Below are positions 1 to 8,488 of a stretch of 64,000 nt of DNA, piece after piece. Origin of the DNA: CAJJBL01 sp964519035 (GTDB taxonomy: Bacteria > Pseudomonadota > Alphaproteobacteria > Puniceispirillales > Marisalimonadaceae); the NCBI GenBank assembly GCA_964519035.1, contig CAZFKZ010000004.1, positions 17,312 through 81,311 of the forward strand. The letters run 5' to 3'. The position numbers and the translations under genes are program-made. Position 1 is the first letter of the stretch. Each line of letters begins with the position of its first letter. The notes below the pieces were generated by a model. That model was not told where the DNA came from. It saw only the letters and a list, made by a program, of their open reading frames with translations, and made no database searches.

Positions 1-612
1 AATAGAATTAAACGTGATTGGAAAAATTCATCAGAATACTTTGATTTCTATGATATTAAATCTGATGTATTAGAAACTTTACATAGTATTGGAGTTCCTA
101 ATAACAGTCTTAAAATTTACTCAGATACTCCAAGTTATTTCCATCCTGGAAGAAGTGCCACATTTAAAATTGGACCTAACCTTATTGCTAATTTTGGAGA
201 AATACACCCAGAATTAAATGATTTCTATGGTTTTAGATTACCTATAATGGGATTTGAAATTTTTCCAGAAAATATTCCTATTCCTAGAAAAAACAAGACA
301 GCTAGAACAATGTTGAACATCGCATCTCTACAACCAGTAACTCGAGAGTTTGCTTTTATTTTAGATGCTTTAATAGAAACTGAAAAATTAATTCAAGTAG
401 CTAAGTCAGTTGATAAAAAACTAATATCTGATATAATTATATATGATATTTATAAGGGTGAAAGAATTCCTTTAGGTAAAAAATCTGTTGCGATGAAGGT
501 TGTAATCCAACCAGATAAAGAAACCCTTACTGACAAAAATTTAGAACAAATAAGCTCTGACATAATAAAAATTGTAAATGAAAAACTGTCAGGAGTTTTA
601 AGAGAAACATAA
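1..612 (+). CDS. pheT: Phenylalanyl-tRNA synthetase beta subunit, C-terminal part (cut by window start)
   Basis: The reading frame is open from base 1 and ends at the TAA at 610-612, giving the last 203 residues of PheT. The visible part holds the end of the core, with YFHPGRSA and GEIHPELNDFY as seen in this family, followed by the C-terminal ferredoxin-fold anticodon-binding (FDX-ACB) domain: SLQPVTREFAF, then IYDIYKGERIPLGKKSVAMK. PheT pairs with PheS to charge tRNA-Phe; a tRNA-Phe gene lies about 6 kb downstream. The start of the gene, and pheS if adjacent, would lie left of the window. Family assignment is firm; only the length is unknown. Confidence 0.96.
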   Translation, partial: NRIKRDWKNSSEYFDFYDIKSDVLETLHSIGVPNNSLKIYSDTPSYFHPGRSATFKIGPNLIANFGEIHPELNDFYGFRLPIMGFEIFPENIPIPRKNKTARTMLNIASLQPVTREFAFILDALIETEKLIQVAKSVDKKLISDIIIYDIYKGERIPLGKKSVAMKVVIQPDKETLTDKNLEQISSDIIKIVNEKLSGVLRET

Positions 613-638
613 CTTTAATAATGTAATTTAGATTAAAG

Positions 639-714
639 TGGTGCCGTCAACTGGATTTGAACCAGTGACCTCGTCATTACCAATGACGCGCTCTACCGCT
701 GGAGCTATGACGGC
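639..714 (-). tRNA. tRNA-Thr (anticodon GGU)
   Basis: On the minus strand a full cloverleaf reads from GCCGTCA (acceptor 5' side, at 708-714) through TAGCTCCAGCGGTAGAGC (D arm), an anticodon arm CGTCA-TTGGTAA-TGACG with anticodon GGT, and a T arm with GGTTCAAATCC, back to TGACGGC. The discriminator base is A and the 3' CCA is encoded (639-641). Length is 76 nt. It sits between pheT and the murA block, on the strand opposite to both. Confidence 0.96.
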
Positions 715-831
715 TTAATTATTGTACCCACAATTTAATTAACTTTTTGTGTATGACAAGTTTTAATTTTAGTATATTTTGATAAATCTAAGTTTACTTG
801 TCTCGATTAGAATAGATAATGGAAGTTTAAT

Positions 832-996
832 ATGATAAATAAAGATATAAAATCAAACGCTTTATCTGCTTCATTGAAGAATAACTTAAAATTACGAAAA
901 AAACAAATTTCTGAAAGAGATAAGAATGAAATTATTGGTAAACGTTTATCAAAAATTGGAGTATCAAGGCTTGAAACCAAAGATCAAAACAAATAG
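832..996 (+). CDS. Small basic protein upstream of murA (54 aa)
   Basis: A short frame from ATG 832 to TAG 994-996 encodes 54 residues rich in Lys, Asn and Ser (starts MINKDIKSNALSASLKNNLK, then LRKKQISERDK). A purine-rich stretch with GGAAG lies about 6-10 nt before the ATG. It ends 15 nt before the murA start in the same direction, so it is probably co-transcribed with murA. Small Lys/Arg-rich proteins of this type (LKANLxRRK-like) are often annotated just before murA in Alphaproteobacteria, from memory. I see no catalytic motif and no membrane segment; function unknown. Confidence 0.7.
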   Translation: MINKDIKSNALSASLKNNLKLRKKQISERDKNEIIGKRLSKIGVSRLETKDQNK

Positions 997-1011
997 TTAT
1001 ATTTTTTGGAT

Positions 1012-2289
1012 ATGAATTCTTACTCAACTCAAAATTATGAAAAGCTTTATATAACTGGTGAACAACCTCTTAAAGGACATATTAAAATAAGTGGTGCTAA
1101 AAATGCTGCATTACCTTTAATGGCATCGTCTTTGATCTTTAATACTGAATTTACACTTTCTAATGTTCCAGACTTAGCTGATACAAGGATAATGTCTAAA
1201 TTACTAGTTGATTTAGGAATTAATGTAACAAACAAATTTGACAAAGTCATTTTTAATGGATCACCAAAAAGTAATGAAGCTTCTTATGATCTTGTGAGGC
1301 AAATGAGAGCATCAATTCTAATATTAGGTCCTTTGTTAGTTGCAAGAGGTTCCGCTCGTGTTCCCCTTCCAGGAGGATGTATGATCGGAACAAGACCGAT
1401 TGATCTGCATATACTCGTAATGGAAGCGCTCGGTGCTATTGTAACTTATGATTCTGGGTTTATTGTTGCATCCATAGGCACTGAAGGATTAAAAGGTGGG
1501 TTAATTGATTTTCCTAAAGTATCTGTGGGCGCTACTGAAAGTGCAATAATGACTTCTGTTTTAGCTAAAGGCACAACTACTATACTAAATGCTGCTCAAG
1601 AGCCCGAAGTGGTTGATTTAGCAAAATGTTTAATTTCTGCTGGAGCAAAAATTAAAGGAGTTGGTACTAATGAAATTATTATAAATGGTATCAATGAACT
1701 TAATTCAGTTCATCATGAAATAGTCCCAGATAGAATAGAAGCTGGCTCTTTTGCTATAGCTGGATGTATGGTTGATAGTGACATAGTAATAAATGATATG
1801 AGACCAAGCGATTTAGAATTATTTTTAGAAAAATTAAAACAGACAGGAAGTGAAGTTGAAATAAGTAAAAGCTCCATATATATCAAATCATCAAAAAGAC
1901 CAAAACCAGTTAATATAACAACTGAAGTTTACCCAGGATTTCCAACTGATTTACAAGCACAATTTATGGCATTGATGTCAATTGCCGATGGTAATGCTTT
2001 TATTAAGGAAACTATATTTGAAAATAGATTTATGCATGTTCCTGAGCTTTTACGAATGGGAGCAAATATTTCTCTTAATAATCAAACAGCAAATATCAAA
2101 GGTGTAAAAAGCTTGAAAGCTTCTAGAGTTATGGCTTCAGATCTGCGTGCTTCTATGTCGTTAATTTTAGCGGCCTTGGCTAGTGTTGGAACTAGTGAGA
2201 TTGATGGAATACACCATTTAGATAGAGGTTACGAGAAAATAGAAGATAAATTATCAAATATTGGAGCTGATATAAGAAGGTCAAAGTAA
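1012..2289 (+). CDS. murA: UDP-N-acetylglucosamine 1-carboxyvinyltransferase
   Basis: MurA transfers enolpyruvate from PEP to UDP-GlcNAc, the first committed step of peptidoglycan synthesis in the cytoplasm. The 425-residue protein has the usual length. It shows the N-terminal ISGAKNAALPLMA motif and the active-site loop PGGCMIGTRPIDLH with the catalytic Cys at about residue 123, the residue attacked by fosfomycin. The C-terminal half has YPGFPTDLQAQFMAL, also typical. ATG 1012 is preferred over an in-frame TTG two codons upstream; GGA lies just before it. It heads the conserved block murA-DUF2948-hisG-hisD. Confidence 0.97.
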   Translation: MNSYSTQNYEKLYITGEQPLKGHIKISGAKNAALPLMASSLIFNTEFTLSNVPDLADTRIMSKLLVDLGINVTNKFDKVIFNGSPKSNEASYDLVRQMRASILILGPLLVARGSARVPLPGGCMIGTRPIDLHILVMEALGAIVTYDSGFIVASIGTEGLKGGLIDFPKVSVGATESAIMTSVLAKGTTTILNAAQEPEVVDLAKCLISAGAKIKGVGTNEIIINGINELNSVHHEIVPDRIEAGSFAIAGCMVDSDIVINDMRPSDLELFLEKLKQTGSEVEISKSSIYIKSSKRPKPVNITTEVYPGFPTDLQAQFMALMSIADGNAFIKETIFENRFMHVPELLRMGANISLNNQTANIKGVKSLKASRVMASDLRASMSLILAALASVGTSEIDGIHHLDRGYEKIEDKLSNIGADIRRSK

Positions 2290-2320
2290 ATTTTGATTTT
2301 GATTTGTGGGTTAAAAGTTA

Positions 2321-2752
2321 ATGGATTATGAAAAAAAAATTAAATTAATAGCTAAAAATAATGAAGATTTAGAAATATTCTCTCAGCTTTGTCAAGATGC
2401 TATTCTATCAAAAGATGAACTATTTTATGATGAAAAAGCCAAGATTATCTTTCTAACTTTTTCTAGGTATTGTTGGGAAAAAACAGAGTTAAATAATTCT
2501 AAAGTTAACTTTAGAGTAATTTCAGGTTTGCAAATTAAAAATGTACAAAAAGTTCAATATATAAATTTCAAAGATACTTCAGAAACTAATTTTTTGAATT
2601 TATTAGCTGTTTCATATGAAAATAAAAAAATAAGGTTTTATTTCTCATCATTAGTAGAAATTATATTAACTGTAAATGATATATTTGCTATTTTAGAGGA
2701 TATAGATATACCTTGGCCAACTAAATTAAACCCTATACATAACTTTGATTAA
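2321..2752 (+). CDS. DUF2948 family protein
   Basis: The 143-residue soluble protein has the features of DUF2948: an N-terminal KLIAKNNEDLEIFSQLCQDA stretch, then a beta-rich middle with IFLTFSRYCWE. In this family the motif is roughly LRLIAEDxEDLxVLSxxLQDA with a downstream RFxWE. The gene lies 31 nt after murA and 16 nt before hisG, the classic alphaproteobacterial position. No enzymatic role is known to me; there is no signal peptide or membrane segment. Confidence 0.88.
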   Translation: MDYEKKIKLIAKNNEDLEIFSQLCQDAILSKDELFYDEKAKIIFLTFSRYCWEKTELNNSKVNFRVISGLQIKNVQKVQYINFKDTSETNFLNLLAVSYENKKIRFYFSSLVEIILTVNDIFAILEDIDIPWPTKLNPIHNFD

Positions 2753-2768
2753 ACTATGGTAACAAGAT

Positions 2769-3428
2769 ATGTCTAACAATAATGCTTTTACAATTGCTTT
2801 ACCAAAAGGGAGAATTTTGGATGTTGTTCTTCCAATGCTATCAAAAATTGGAATAGAACCTGAAGAATCTTTTTTTGACACAAAAATAAGAAAACTCAAA
2901 TTCAAATCAAACATCCAGAATATTGATATAATTAGGGTACGTTCTTTTGATGTAGTTACATTTTTAGCATATGGAGCTGCTCAGATGGCTTTTGTTGGAA
3001 GTGACGTATTAAGTGAATTTAATCATTCAGAAGTTTACTCACCGTACGATCTTAATTTAGGTAAATGCAGAATGGTCGTAGCTGCTGAAAAAGAAATGTT
3101 AAAAAATGAAGATCCAAGAACATGGAGTCATGTTCGTGTAGCTACAAAATATCCCAATATAACACGCAAACATTTTGAATCCAGAGGAGTACACGCTGAG
3201 TGTATAAAGTTAAATGGCGCAATGGAATTAGCTCCATCAATGGGTTTATGCAAAAGAATAGTAGATTTAGTTGAAACAGGTTCTACATTAAATGCTAATG
3301 GTTTAGTTGAGGTTGAAGAAATTTGTAAAGTTTCAACTAGGTTAGCTATAAATAGAAGTTTCTTAAAAACAAGTTCATCTTCAATTCAGCCATGGATTGA
3401 TAGAGTAGGTTTAATATTAGATGATTAA
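2769..3428 (+). CDS. hisG: ATP phosphoribosyltransferase, short form
   Basis: HisG joins ATP and PRPP in the first step of histidine synthesis. At 219 residues it is the short form, which lacks the C-terminal regulatory domain and normally needs HisZ as partner. Recognised parts are the N-terminal IALPKGRILD, the AFVGSDVLSEF segment and the PRPP-binding region ending VDLVETGSTLNANGL. No hisZ is in the window. The start is supported by GGTAACAAG ahead of the ATG. Its end overlaps the start of hisD by 8 nt, so the two are probably translationally coupled. Confidence 0.95.
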   Translation: MSNNNAFTIALPKGRILDVVLPMLSKIGIEPEESFFDTKIRKLKFKSNIQNIDIIRVRSFDVVTFLAYGAAQMAFVGSDVLSEFNHSEVYSPYDLNLGKCRMVVAAEKEMLKNEDPRTWSHVRVATKYPNITRKHFESRGVHAECIKLNGAMELAPSMGLCKRIVDLVETGSTLNANGLVEVEEICKVSTRLAINRSFLKTSSSSIQPWIDRVGLILDD

Positions 3429-4728
3429 AAAAAATGTAAATATTATGAATGTATTAGATGCTGATTTTAAATCTAAATTAAAATTGTTGTTAATTAAAGA
3501 TGAACAATTAGATGAACAAATTAATCAAACTGTATCTCGAATTATTAAAGAAGTTTGTAAATCTGGAGATAAAGCTTTACTTCAAATGGTAACTAAATTT
3601 GACGGTATCAATGCATCGAAAATAAATGATCTAAAAATAGATAAATCTATCTTAAAATCATCTTATGATAAATTACCTAAAAATGAAAAGGAAGCTTTAA
3701 ATTTTGCAGCTACAAGAATTAAAAATTTTCATCAAAAACAAATACCTCTAAATCTAAATTATGAAGATAAATTAAATGTAAAATTAGGGATGCTTTATAA
3801 CCCTATTGAATCAGCAGGCTTTTATGTTCCGGGTGGCAAGGCTATTTACCCATCTTCGGTTTTAATGAATGCCATCCCAGCACTAATTGCTGGTGTTAAA
3901 AGAAGAATTATGGTTAGTCCAATTTCGTGTTTAAATAAATCATCAATAGTTTTAGCCGCAGCGTATATTTCTGAAGTAACAGATTTTTATTGTATGGGAG
4001 GTGCTCATTCAATTGCGGCTTTAGCTTATGGGACTGAAACAATTGAACGTGTAGATAAAATTGTTGGTCCAGGTAATGCATACGTAGCTGAAGCCAAAAG
4101 ACAGGTATTTGGAAAGGTTGGTATAGACTCTATTGCAGGGCCCTCTGAAGTTTTAATAGTTTGTGATAAACTAGCTTCTCCTGATCATGTTGCAATTGAT
4201 CTTTTGTCTCAAGCTGAACATGACGAAAATGCTCAAGCAATACTGATAACTAACTGCAAAGATCACGCTACAAAAATAGAAAAAGCAGTAGATAAATTTT
4301 TAAAAATTTTACCTAGATCTCAAATAGCTAGTTCTTCATGGTATAATAGAGGAGCTATAATAATTATAGATAAAATTGAAGATGCTATAGATTTAATAAA
4401 TTTCATTGCTCCTGAACATTTGGAGCTGGCATTTGAAAATGCTGAACAGTATATTAATAAAATTAAAAATGCTGGAGCAATTTTTGTTGGTTATAATACT
4501 CCAGAAGCTGTTGGAGACTATGTTGCCGGGCCAAATCATGTTTTACCTACAAATGGAACAGCTAAATTTTCAAGTGGTTTAAGTGTACTAGATTTTTATA
4601 AAAGAACGACAGTTGTGAGTTGTAATGAGACAAATCTTCCAATTATAGGAAAGCATGCAATAACTCTTGCTAATGCAGAAGGTTTAAATGCTCATGCATT
4701 ATCTATTTCACTCAGGATTAATTCATAA
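3421..4728 (+). CDS. hisD: Histidinol dehydrogenase
   Basis: HisD performs the last two steps of histidine synthesis, the NAD-dependent four-electron oxidation of L-histidinol to L-histidine, with a zinc ion. The 435 residues match the usual length. Motifs seen are AGFYVPGGKAIYPSS, the VDKIVGPGNAYVAEAK NAD region, SQAEHDENAQA with the conserved Glu/His pair, and APEHLEL followed by AVGDYVAGPNHVLPT. The start overlaps hisG by 8 nt; an internal ATG at 3445 is a weaker alternative. After it a 74-nt AT-only-like spacer leads to infA-side promoter DNA. Confidence 0.96.
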   Translation: MIKKNVNIMNVLDADFKSKLKLLLIKDEQLDEQINQTVSRIIKEVCKSGDKALLQMVTKFDGINASKINDLKIDKSILKSSYDKLPKNEKEALNFAATRIKNFHQKQIPLNLNYEDKLNVKLGMLYNPIESAGFYVPGGKAIYPSSVLMNAIPALIAGVKRRIMVSPISCLNKSSIVLAAAYISEVTDFYCMGGAHSIAALAYGTETIERVDKIVGPGNAYVAEAKRQVFGKVGIDSIAGPSEVLIVCDKLASPDHVAIDLLSQAEHDENAQAILITNCKDHATKIEKAVDKFLKILPRSQIASSSWYNRGAIIIIDKIEDAIDLINFIAPEHLELAFENAEQYINKIKNAGAIFVGYNTPEAVGDYVAGPNHVLPTNGTAKFSSGLSVLDFYKRTTVVSCNETNLPIIGKHAITLANAEGLNAHALSISLRINS

Positions 4729-4816
4729 TAATATTATTATTATTATTTATATTAAAATCTTGACTAATTCATAGGAATAGTCAGATTACAACTAGATAAA
4801 TTTTGAAAGAGATTAT

Positions 4817-5035
4817 ATGGCTAAAGAAGATGTAATAGAGTTTTCAGGAGTAGTTGAAGAACTTTTACCAAACGCAATGTTTAGAGTTAAGCTTGAAAAT
4901 GAACATGAAGTTTTAGCTCATACAAGTGGAAAAATGAGAAAAAATAGAATAAGAGTTTTGCTTGGTGATAAAGTTAATGTTGAAATGACACCTTATGATT
5001 TAACTAAGGGTAGAATTACATTCCGATTTAAATAG
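4817..5035 (+). CDS. infA: Translation initiation factor IF-1
   Basis: IF-1 binds the ribosomal A site during initiation. The 72-residue protein has the single S1/OB fold and is near-canonical: MAKEDVIEFSGVVEELLPN at the start, then GKMRKNRIRVLLGDKV, and ending YDLTKGRITFRFK. GAAAGAG precedes the ATG by about 7 nt. In many Alphaproteobacteria one or two small genes separate hisD from infA; here they are absent, which fits a reduced genome. Confidence 0.98.
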   Translation: MAKEDVIEFSGVVEELLPNAMFRVKLENEHEVLAHTSGKMRKNRIRVLLGDKVNVEMTPYDLTKGRITFRFK

Positions 5036-5057
5036 TTTTAATTTTAAAGTCTGTTTT

Positions 5058-5660
5058 ATGTCTAAGAATTATACTAATAAACATTTTATTCTTGCTTCAG
5101 GTTCACCAAGAAGATCTGATTTATTAGAGCAGATAGGAATAAAACCTGATTTAATATTATCTCCTGATATAGACGAATCATCAGAAGCAAAAGAGTTACC
5201 CCTAACATATGTTAAAAGACTAGCCTTAAAAAAAAATATAGTTTTTAGAAACAAATACCCTAATTCCATCATTTTATCAGCTGATACTATTGTTTCAACT
5301 GGAAGAATGATTTTGCCTAAAGCTGAAAATATAGTTATGGCTGAAATGTGTTTAAGAAAATTATCTGGAAGAAGACACAAAGTATACACTTCTTTCGTTT
5401 TATCAGATTCAAACAATGTTGTAAAAACAAAAACAGTTCAATCAATAGTAAAATTCAAAAGATTAGATGAAAAAGAAATATTATTTTATCTTAGAACAAA
5501 TGAATGGGAAGGTAAAGCTGGAGGCTATGCTATTCAAGGATTTGCATCTTCTTTTATAAACTTTATTTCAGGGTCTTATAGTAATATTGTTGGGTTGCCA
5601 CTAGCTGAATTATACAGAATGCTTATATCAATCGGTTATAAATTTGAAGATGAAAAATAA
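5058..5660 (+). CDS. maf: Maf-family nucleotide pyrophosphatase
   Basis: Maf/YhdE/YceF proteins hydrolyse non-standard or modified nucleoside triphosphates and are linked to septum formation. The 200 residues begin with ILASGSPRRSDLLEQIG, the family signature, and carry the metal/active-site SADTIV around residue 75 and KLSGRRHKVYTSFVL. GKAGGYAIQGFASSFI and SNIVGLPLAEL near the end are also typical. It lies 22 nt after infA and its end overlaps the RNase gene, so infA-maf-rng-yacG is one unit. Confidence 0.93.
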   Translation: MSKNYTNKHFILASGSPRRSDLLEQIGIKPDLILSPDIDESSEAKELPLTYVKRLALKKNIVFRNKYPNSIILSADTIVSTGRMILPKAENIVMAEMCLRKLSGRRHKVYTSFVLSDSNNVVKTKTVQSIVKFKRLDEKEILFYLRTNEWEGKAGGYAIQGFASSFINFISGSYSNIVGLPLAELYRMLISIGYKFEDEK

Positions 5661-6681
5661 ATTTGATAGTCACTTTATTTTAATTGATAAATGTGCTGAA
5701 GAAACAAGAATAGCAGAGATTTTAGATGGGAAAATCATTAAGTGTATTTCTTGGTTTGATAATAATATCCCAATTATTGGGAATCAATTAGATGCATTTG
5801 TAGTTAAAAAATTACATGGAGGTCTTGCGCGAGCAAGGTTAAACGATAAGTCTTTAGTTACTATCAGAGGTACACCTAAATCATTAAAAGAAAACTCTTT
5901 AGTGAAAATATTAATAACAAGTGAAAAATTTGATAATAAACCTATTCAAGCAAAATTAGTTGATCAAGATAATTACGATGTTACAAAATTAGAATATTTT
6001 AGTGTTGAAGATAAGGTTATTGCAGCTGTTTTTACTAGAGGTATTCCCATACTAAATGATAAGTATGCTATATATTGGGAAATGTTAAACTTAGATCAAC
6101 AATACCTAAATGCACTTGAGCCAAAAGTCCATTTAGCGGAAGGTGGTTTGCTTTGGATTGAAAAAACTAAAGCCGCTACTTTAATAGATGTAGACACAGA
6201 CAAATTAAAAATACATTCAATAGATCAATTATATTTTTTTTGTCTTTCTATTTTTGATAAATGCTTAAAAGAAATAAAGTTAAGGAATATTGGAGGAATG
6301 ATTTTGGTCGATTTTCCAAGGCTACCTTTATCGAAAAGAAAGTTACTACATCAAAAATTTACTAATATTGGAAAAAACACTTTTGTAGATGGTTCCTTTT
6401 TAGGTTTTTCTAAACTATTGTTATATGAAATTTATATTCCAAGAAAATTACGCTTGCTTGGTGAATTTTATCAAGATAATAGTGAATTCACATTCCAAAA
6501 TTATCTAAGATCTATTTGGAGAAAATCAAAAGAGATGAAATCTAAAAATAACATTCAATTTATATGTGGAAAAGATTTATATAATAAAATTAAAACAAAA
6601 ATTACACCTGAATATATTAAAATAGTTGAGAGACAAGACCTTCCTCATGATTACGGAGAGTTGGTAGATTTAAGATTATGA
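5650..6681 (+). CDS. rng: Ribonuclease E/G family protein, minimal form
   Basis: This 343-residue protein matches the catalytic core of RNase E/G. An N-terminal S1-like segment (LDAFVVKKLHGGLARARL) is followed by the DNase I-like region with both metal-binding aspartates in context: ATLIDVDTDK and GGMILVDFPRLP. It is much shorter than RNase G (about 490) and ends soon after the core, without the CPxC zinc-link or any scaffold region. ATG 5650 lies inside the end of maf (11-nt overlap); an upstream TTG at 5644 is less likely. The end overlaps yacG as ATGA. Short RNase E/G proteins next to maf are common in Alphaproteobacteria. Substrate is unknown. Confidence 0.85.
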   Translation: MKNKFDSHFILIDKCAEETRIAEILDGKIIKCISWFDNNIPIIGNQLDAFVVKKLHGGLARARLNDKSLVTIRGTPKSLKENSLVKILITSEKFDNKPIQAKLVDQDNYDVTKLEYFSVEDKVIAAVFTRGIPILNDKYAIYWEMLNLDQQYLNALEPKVHLAEGGLLWIEKTKAATLIDVDTDKLKIHSIDQLYFFCLSIFDKCLKEIKLRNIGGMILVDFPRLPLSKRKLLHQKFTNIGKNTFVDGSFLGFSKLLLYEIYIPRKLRLLGEFYQDNSEFTFQNYLRSIWRKSKEMKSKNNIQFICGKDLYNKIKTKITPEYIKIVERQDLPHDYGELVDLRL

Positions 6682-6845
6682 CAAATTATATAAAAAAAGA
6701 AATTAAATGTCCTATATGTAATAAAATGTTTGATAAAACTTTAAACACAAAACCTTTTTGTTCGAAACGCTGTAGCTATATTGACTTAAATAATTGGTTA
6801 GGAGAAAAATATTCAATACCAGCAAAAGAAGATGATTTAGAATAA
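6678..6845 (+). CDS. yacG: DNA gyrase inhibitor YacG-type zinc-finger protein (55 aa)
   Basis: A 55-residue frame overlaps the RNase gene by 4 nt (ATGA). It carries the four-cysteine zinc site CPIC (residues 11-14) and FCSKRC (28-33), then IDLNNWLGEKYSIP, close to the RCKxIDLGxWxxExYxIP signature of YacG/DUF329. E. coli YacG binds GyrB and inhibits gyrase. Its place after maf and RNase E/G is the conserved alphaproteobacterial position. Confidence 0.92.
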   Translation: MTNYIKKEIKCPICNKMFDKTLNTKPFCSKRCSYIDLNNWLGEKYSIPAKEDDLE

Positions 6846-6906
6846 TAATTTATTTTGATATCTAGACATCTTAACGTGTTCGAGTTATAGATTACTTCAA
6901 TAAATT

Positions 6907-6982
<76 letters not shown>

Positions 6983-7107
6983 CGTTTACTTAATTATTCT
7001 TTACAATTTTTTTAAATTTTTTTATCTAACTTTCTTATGGCTATCATCCTATTCTTAAAATGTTTATAACTTTATCTATTATATTAATTTAGTTTAAAAA
7101 TAAAATT

Positions 7108-7305
7108 ATGAAATACAAAACTTTAGATGAAATAAAAAAGAATCCTGTTTGGATAAAACTTCAATCTAAAGGGACTGATAAAAAAGAGCTTGATAAGCAG
7201 TTTTTATCTCTTTCAGAGGATGAAAAAATCATTGCAATTGATTTGTTTGAGTCTTTAAAATTTGTTATGGAAAATATTATTAAAAATAAAAAAACTCATC
7301 ATTAG
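7108..7305 (+). CDS. Hypothetical small acidic/basic helical protein (65 aa)
   Basis: A 65-residue frame with no recognised domain. It is charged and looks mostly helical (MKYKTLDEIKKNPVWIKLQS, then LSEDEKIIAIDLFESLKF) with a basic tail ending KTHH. There is no signal peptide or membrane segment and no strong Shine-Dalgarno; the upstream region is AT-only. A small inverted repeat GATCTT-TTAAT-AAGATC overlaps the stop codon, followed by a T-run at 7333-7341, which could be a weak terminator. It is isolated between tRNA-Phe and the next operon. Codon use looks like the neighbours, so I think it is real but cannot assign a role. Confidence 0.5.
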   Translation: MKYKTLDEIKKNPVWIKLQSKGTDKKELDKQFLSLSEDEKIIAIDLFESLKFVMENIIKNKKTHH

Positions 7306-7341
7306 ATCTTTTAATAAGATCATATAAACTCATTTTTTTTT
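7305..7341 (+). terminator. Possible weak terminator after the 65-aa gene
   Basis: GATCTT (7305-7310) and AAGATC (7316-7321) form a 6-bp stem with a 5-nt loop right at the stop codon of the upstream gene. A run of eight or nine T lies about 11 nt further on. The stem is short and the T-run is not adjacent, so this is only a suggestion. Confidence 0.3.
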
Positions 7342-7377
7342 AGGTTAATTATTAAAGTTATTTAATCATTTATAAAA

Positions 7378-7406
7378 TATACAATAGAACTTATTGTTTG
7401 TATAAT
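7378..7406 (+). promoter_or_regulatory. Sigma-70-like promoter with inverted repeat in the spacer
   Basis: TATACA (7378-7383, 4 of 6 matches to the -35) is separated by exactly 17 bp from a perfect TATAAT (7401-7406). The spacer contains a perfect 6-bp inverted repeat with a 5-nt centre, ACAATA-GAACT-TATTGT (7381-7397). The promoter would serve the operon starting at the TTG at 7491, with a leader of roughly 75 nt. A repressor bound in the spacer would block polymerase. In DNA this AT-rich such patterns arise by chance fairly often. Confidence 0.45.
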
Positions 7407-7490
7407 TATGTTACTTTAACTAATATAAACACACCAACAAAGTTAATATGTTAACTATTATTAATATTCTTTTTTTCAGGGAGAATTAAA

Positions 7491-8477
7491 TTGAGTCAAA
7501 TTAAAGAAACAAATAAAAAAAAAGTTTTAATGGTTCAAGGTCTTCATGAAGAAGGGGTTAAATTGTTACAACAAAGGGATGATATAGAGGCAATAACAAT
7601 TATGTCTTCTGATGAAGACGAAATCATGGAAGCTGCTAAAGATGTTCACGGTATTACAGTCAGAACAGCAAATATATCTAGGAAGATAATTGAAAATTCA
7701 AAGAACCTTGCAATAGTTTCAAGGCATGGCGTTGGATATGATTCAATTGATGTAAACGCATTAAATGATTGTGGAATTCCACTAGCTATAGCTGCTCATT
7801 CAAATATGATTTCTGTAGCTGAACATGCAATGTATATGTTATTAGCTCTTTCCAAAAATGTTTTTTATTACGATCAATTTGCTAGAAAAGCGGATTGGAC
7901 TAATCGATGGGATATAAAAGCTTGGGATCTAGCCGAAAAAAATATCCTTGTAGTTGGTTTTGGAAGAATTGGATCGCGTTTGGTTAAAAGAGCTAAAGCT
8001 TTTGATATGAATGTCTTTGTTTATGATCCATATGTAAACCCGTCTGAGATTAAAAACTCCGGTGCCATTCATGTTGATAACTATAAAGCTATACTAGCTA
8101 AAATGGATGCAGTATCCTTGCATTGTCCCAAAAATGAAGACACTACAAATATGTTTTCTTCTGAAGAGTTCAGTATAATGAAAGATACATCTTTTCTAAT
8201 AAATTGCGCAAGAGGAGGTATTGTTAATGAAATTGCACTTCATGAAGCCCTAACTTCTAAAAAAATACGAGCAGCTGGATTAGATGTCTATGATGATGAA
8301 CCTTCAACGTCCTCTAATCCTCTTTTCTCTTTAGAAAATGTTTTACTTTCCCCGCATATTGCTGGTGTTACAGTTGAGGCTACTATAAGAATGTCAAAAC
8401 AATCTGTCCAAAATGTACTTGATCTTTTTGATAATAAAATAAACCCAGAAGTAATTATAAATAAAAATGTTTTATAG
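7491..8477 (+). CDS. D-isomer-specific 2-hydroxyacid dehydrogenase
   Basis: NAD-dependent oxidoreductase interconverting a 2-hydroxyacid and a 2-oxoacid, SerA/glyoxylate-reductase-like, cytoplasmic. The 328 residues hold the Rossmann motif VVGFGRIGSRLVKRA (about 154-168) and the catalytic triad Arg241 (NCARGGIVNE), Glu270 (GLDVYDDEP) and His289 (LSPHIAGVT). It lacks the C-terminal ACT regulatory domain of E. coli SerA. The start is TTG, chosen because GGGAGAA lies 8 nt before it and no nearby ATG fits. It is the first gene of an operon with an aldolase 11 nt downstream, so the substrate may be the 2-oxoacid or hydroxyacid made or used by that aldolase. Confidence 0.88.
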   Translation: MSQIKETNKKKVLMVQGLHEEGVKLLQQRDDIEAITIMSSDEDEIMEAAKDVHGITVRTANISRKIIENSKNLAIVSRHGVGYDSIDVNALNDCGIPLAIAAHSNMISVAEHAMYMLLALSKNVFYYDQFARKADWTNRWDIKAWDLAEKNILVVGFGRIGSRLVKRAKAFDMNVFVYDPYVNPSEIKNSGAIHVDNYKAILAKMDAVSLHCPKNEDTTNMFSSEEFSIMKDTSFLINCARGGIVNEIALHEALTSKKIRAAGLDVYDDEPSTSSNPLFSLENVLLSPHIAGVTVEATIRMSKQSVQNVLDLFDNKINPEVIINKNVL

Positions 8478-8488
8478 GAGATAATTAA

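Noticed and set aside
4728..4770. ATAATATTATTATTATT stretch after hisD as a terminator
   Set aside because: It contains only A and T; the pairing is weak and not followed by a clear T-tract.
5069..5416. Open frame on the minus strand
   Set aside because: It is a mirror of maf, whose motifs on the plus strand are clear.
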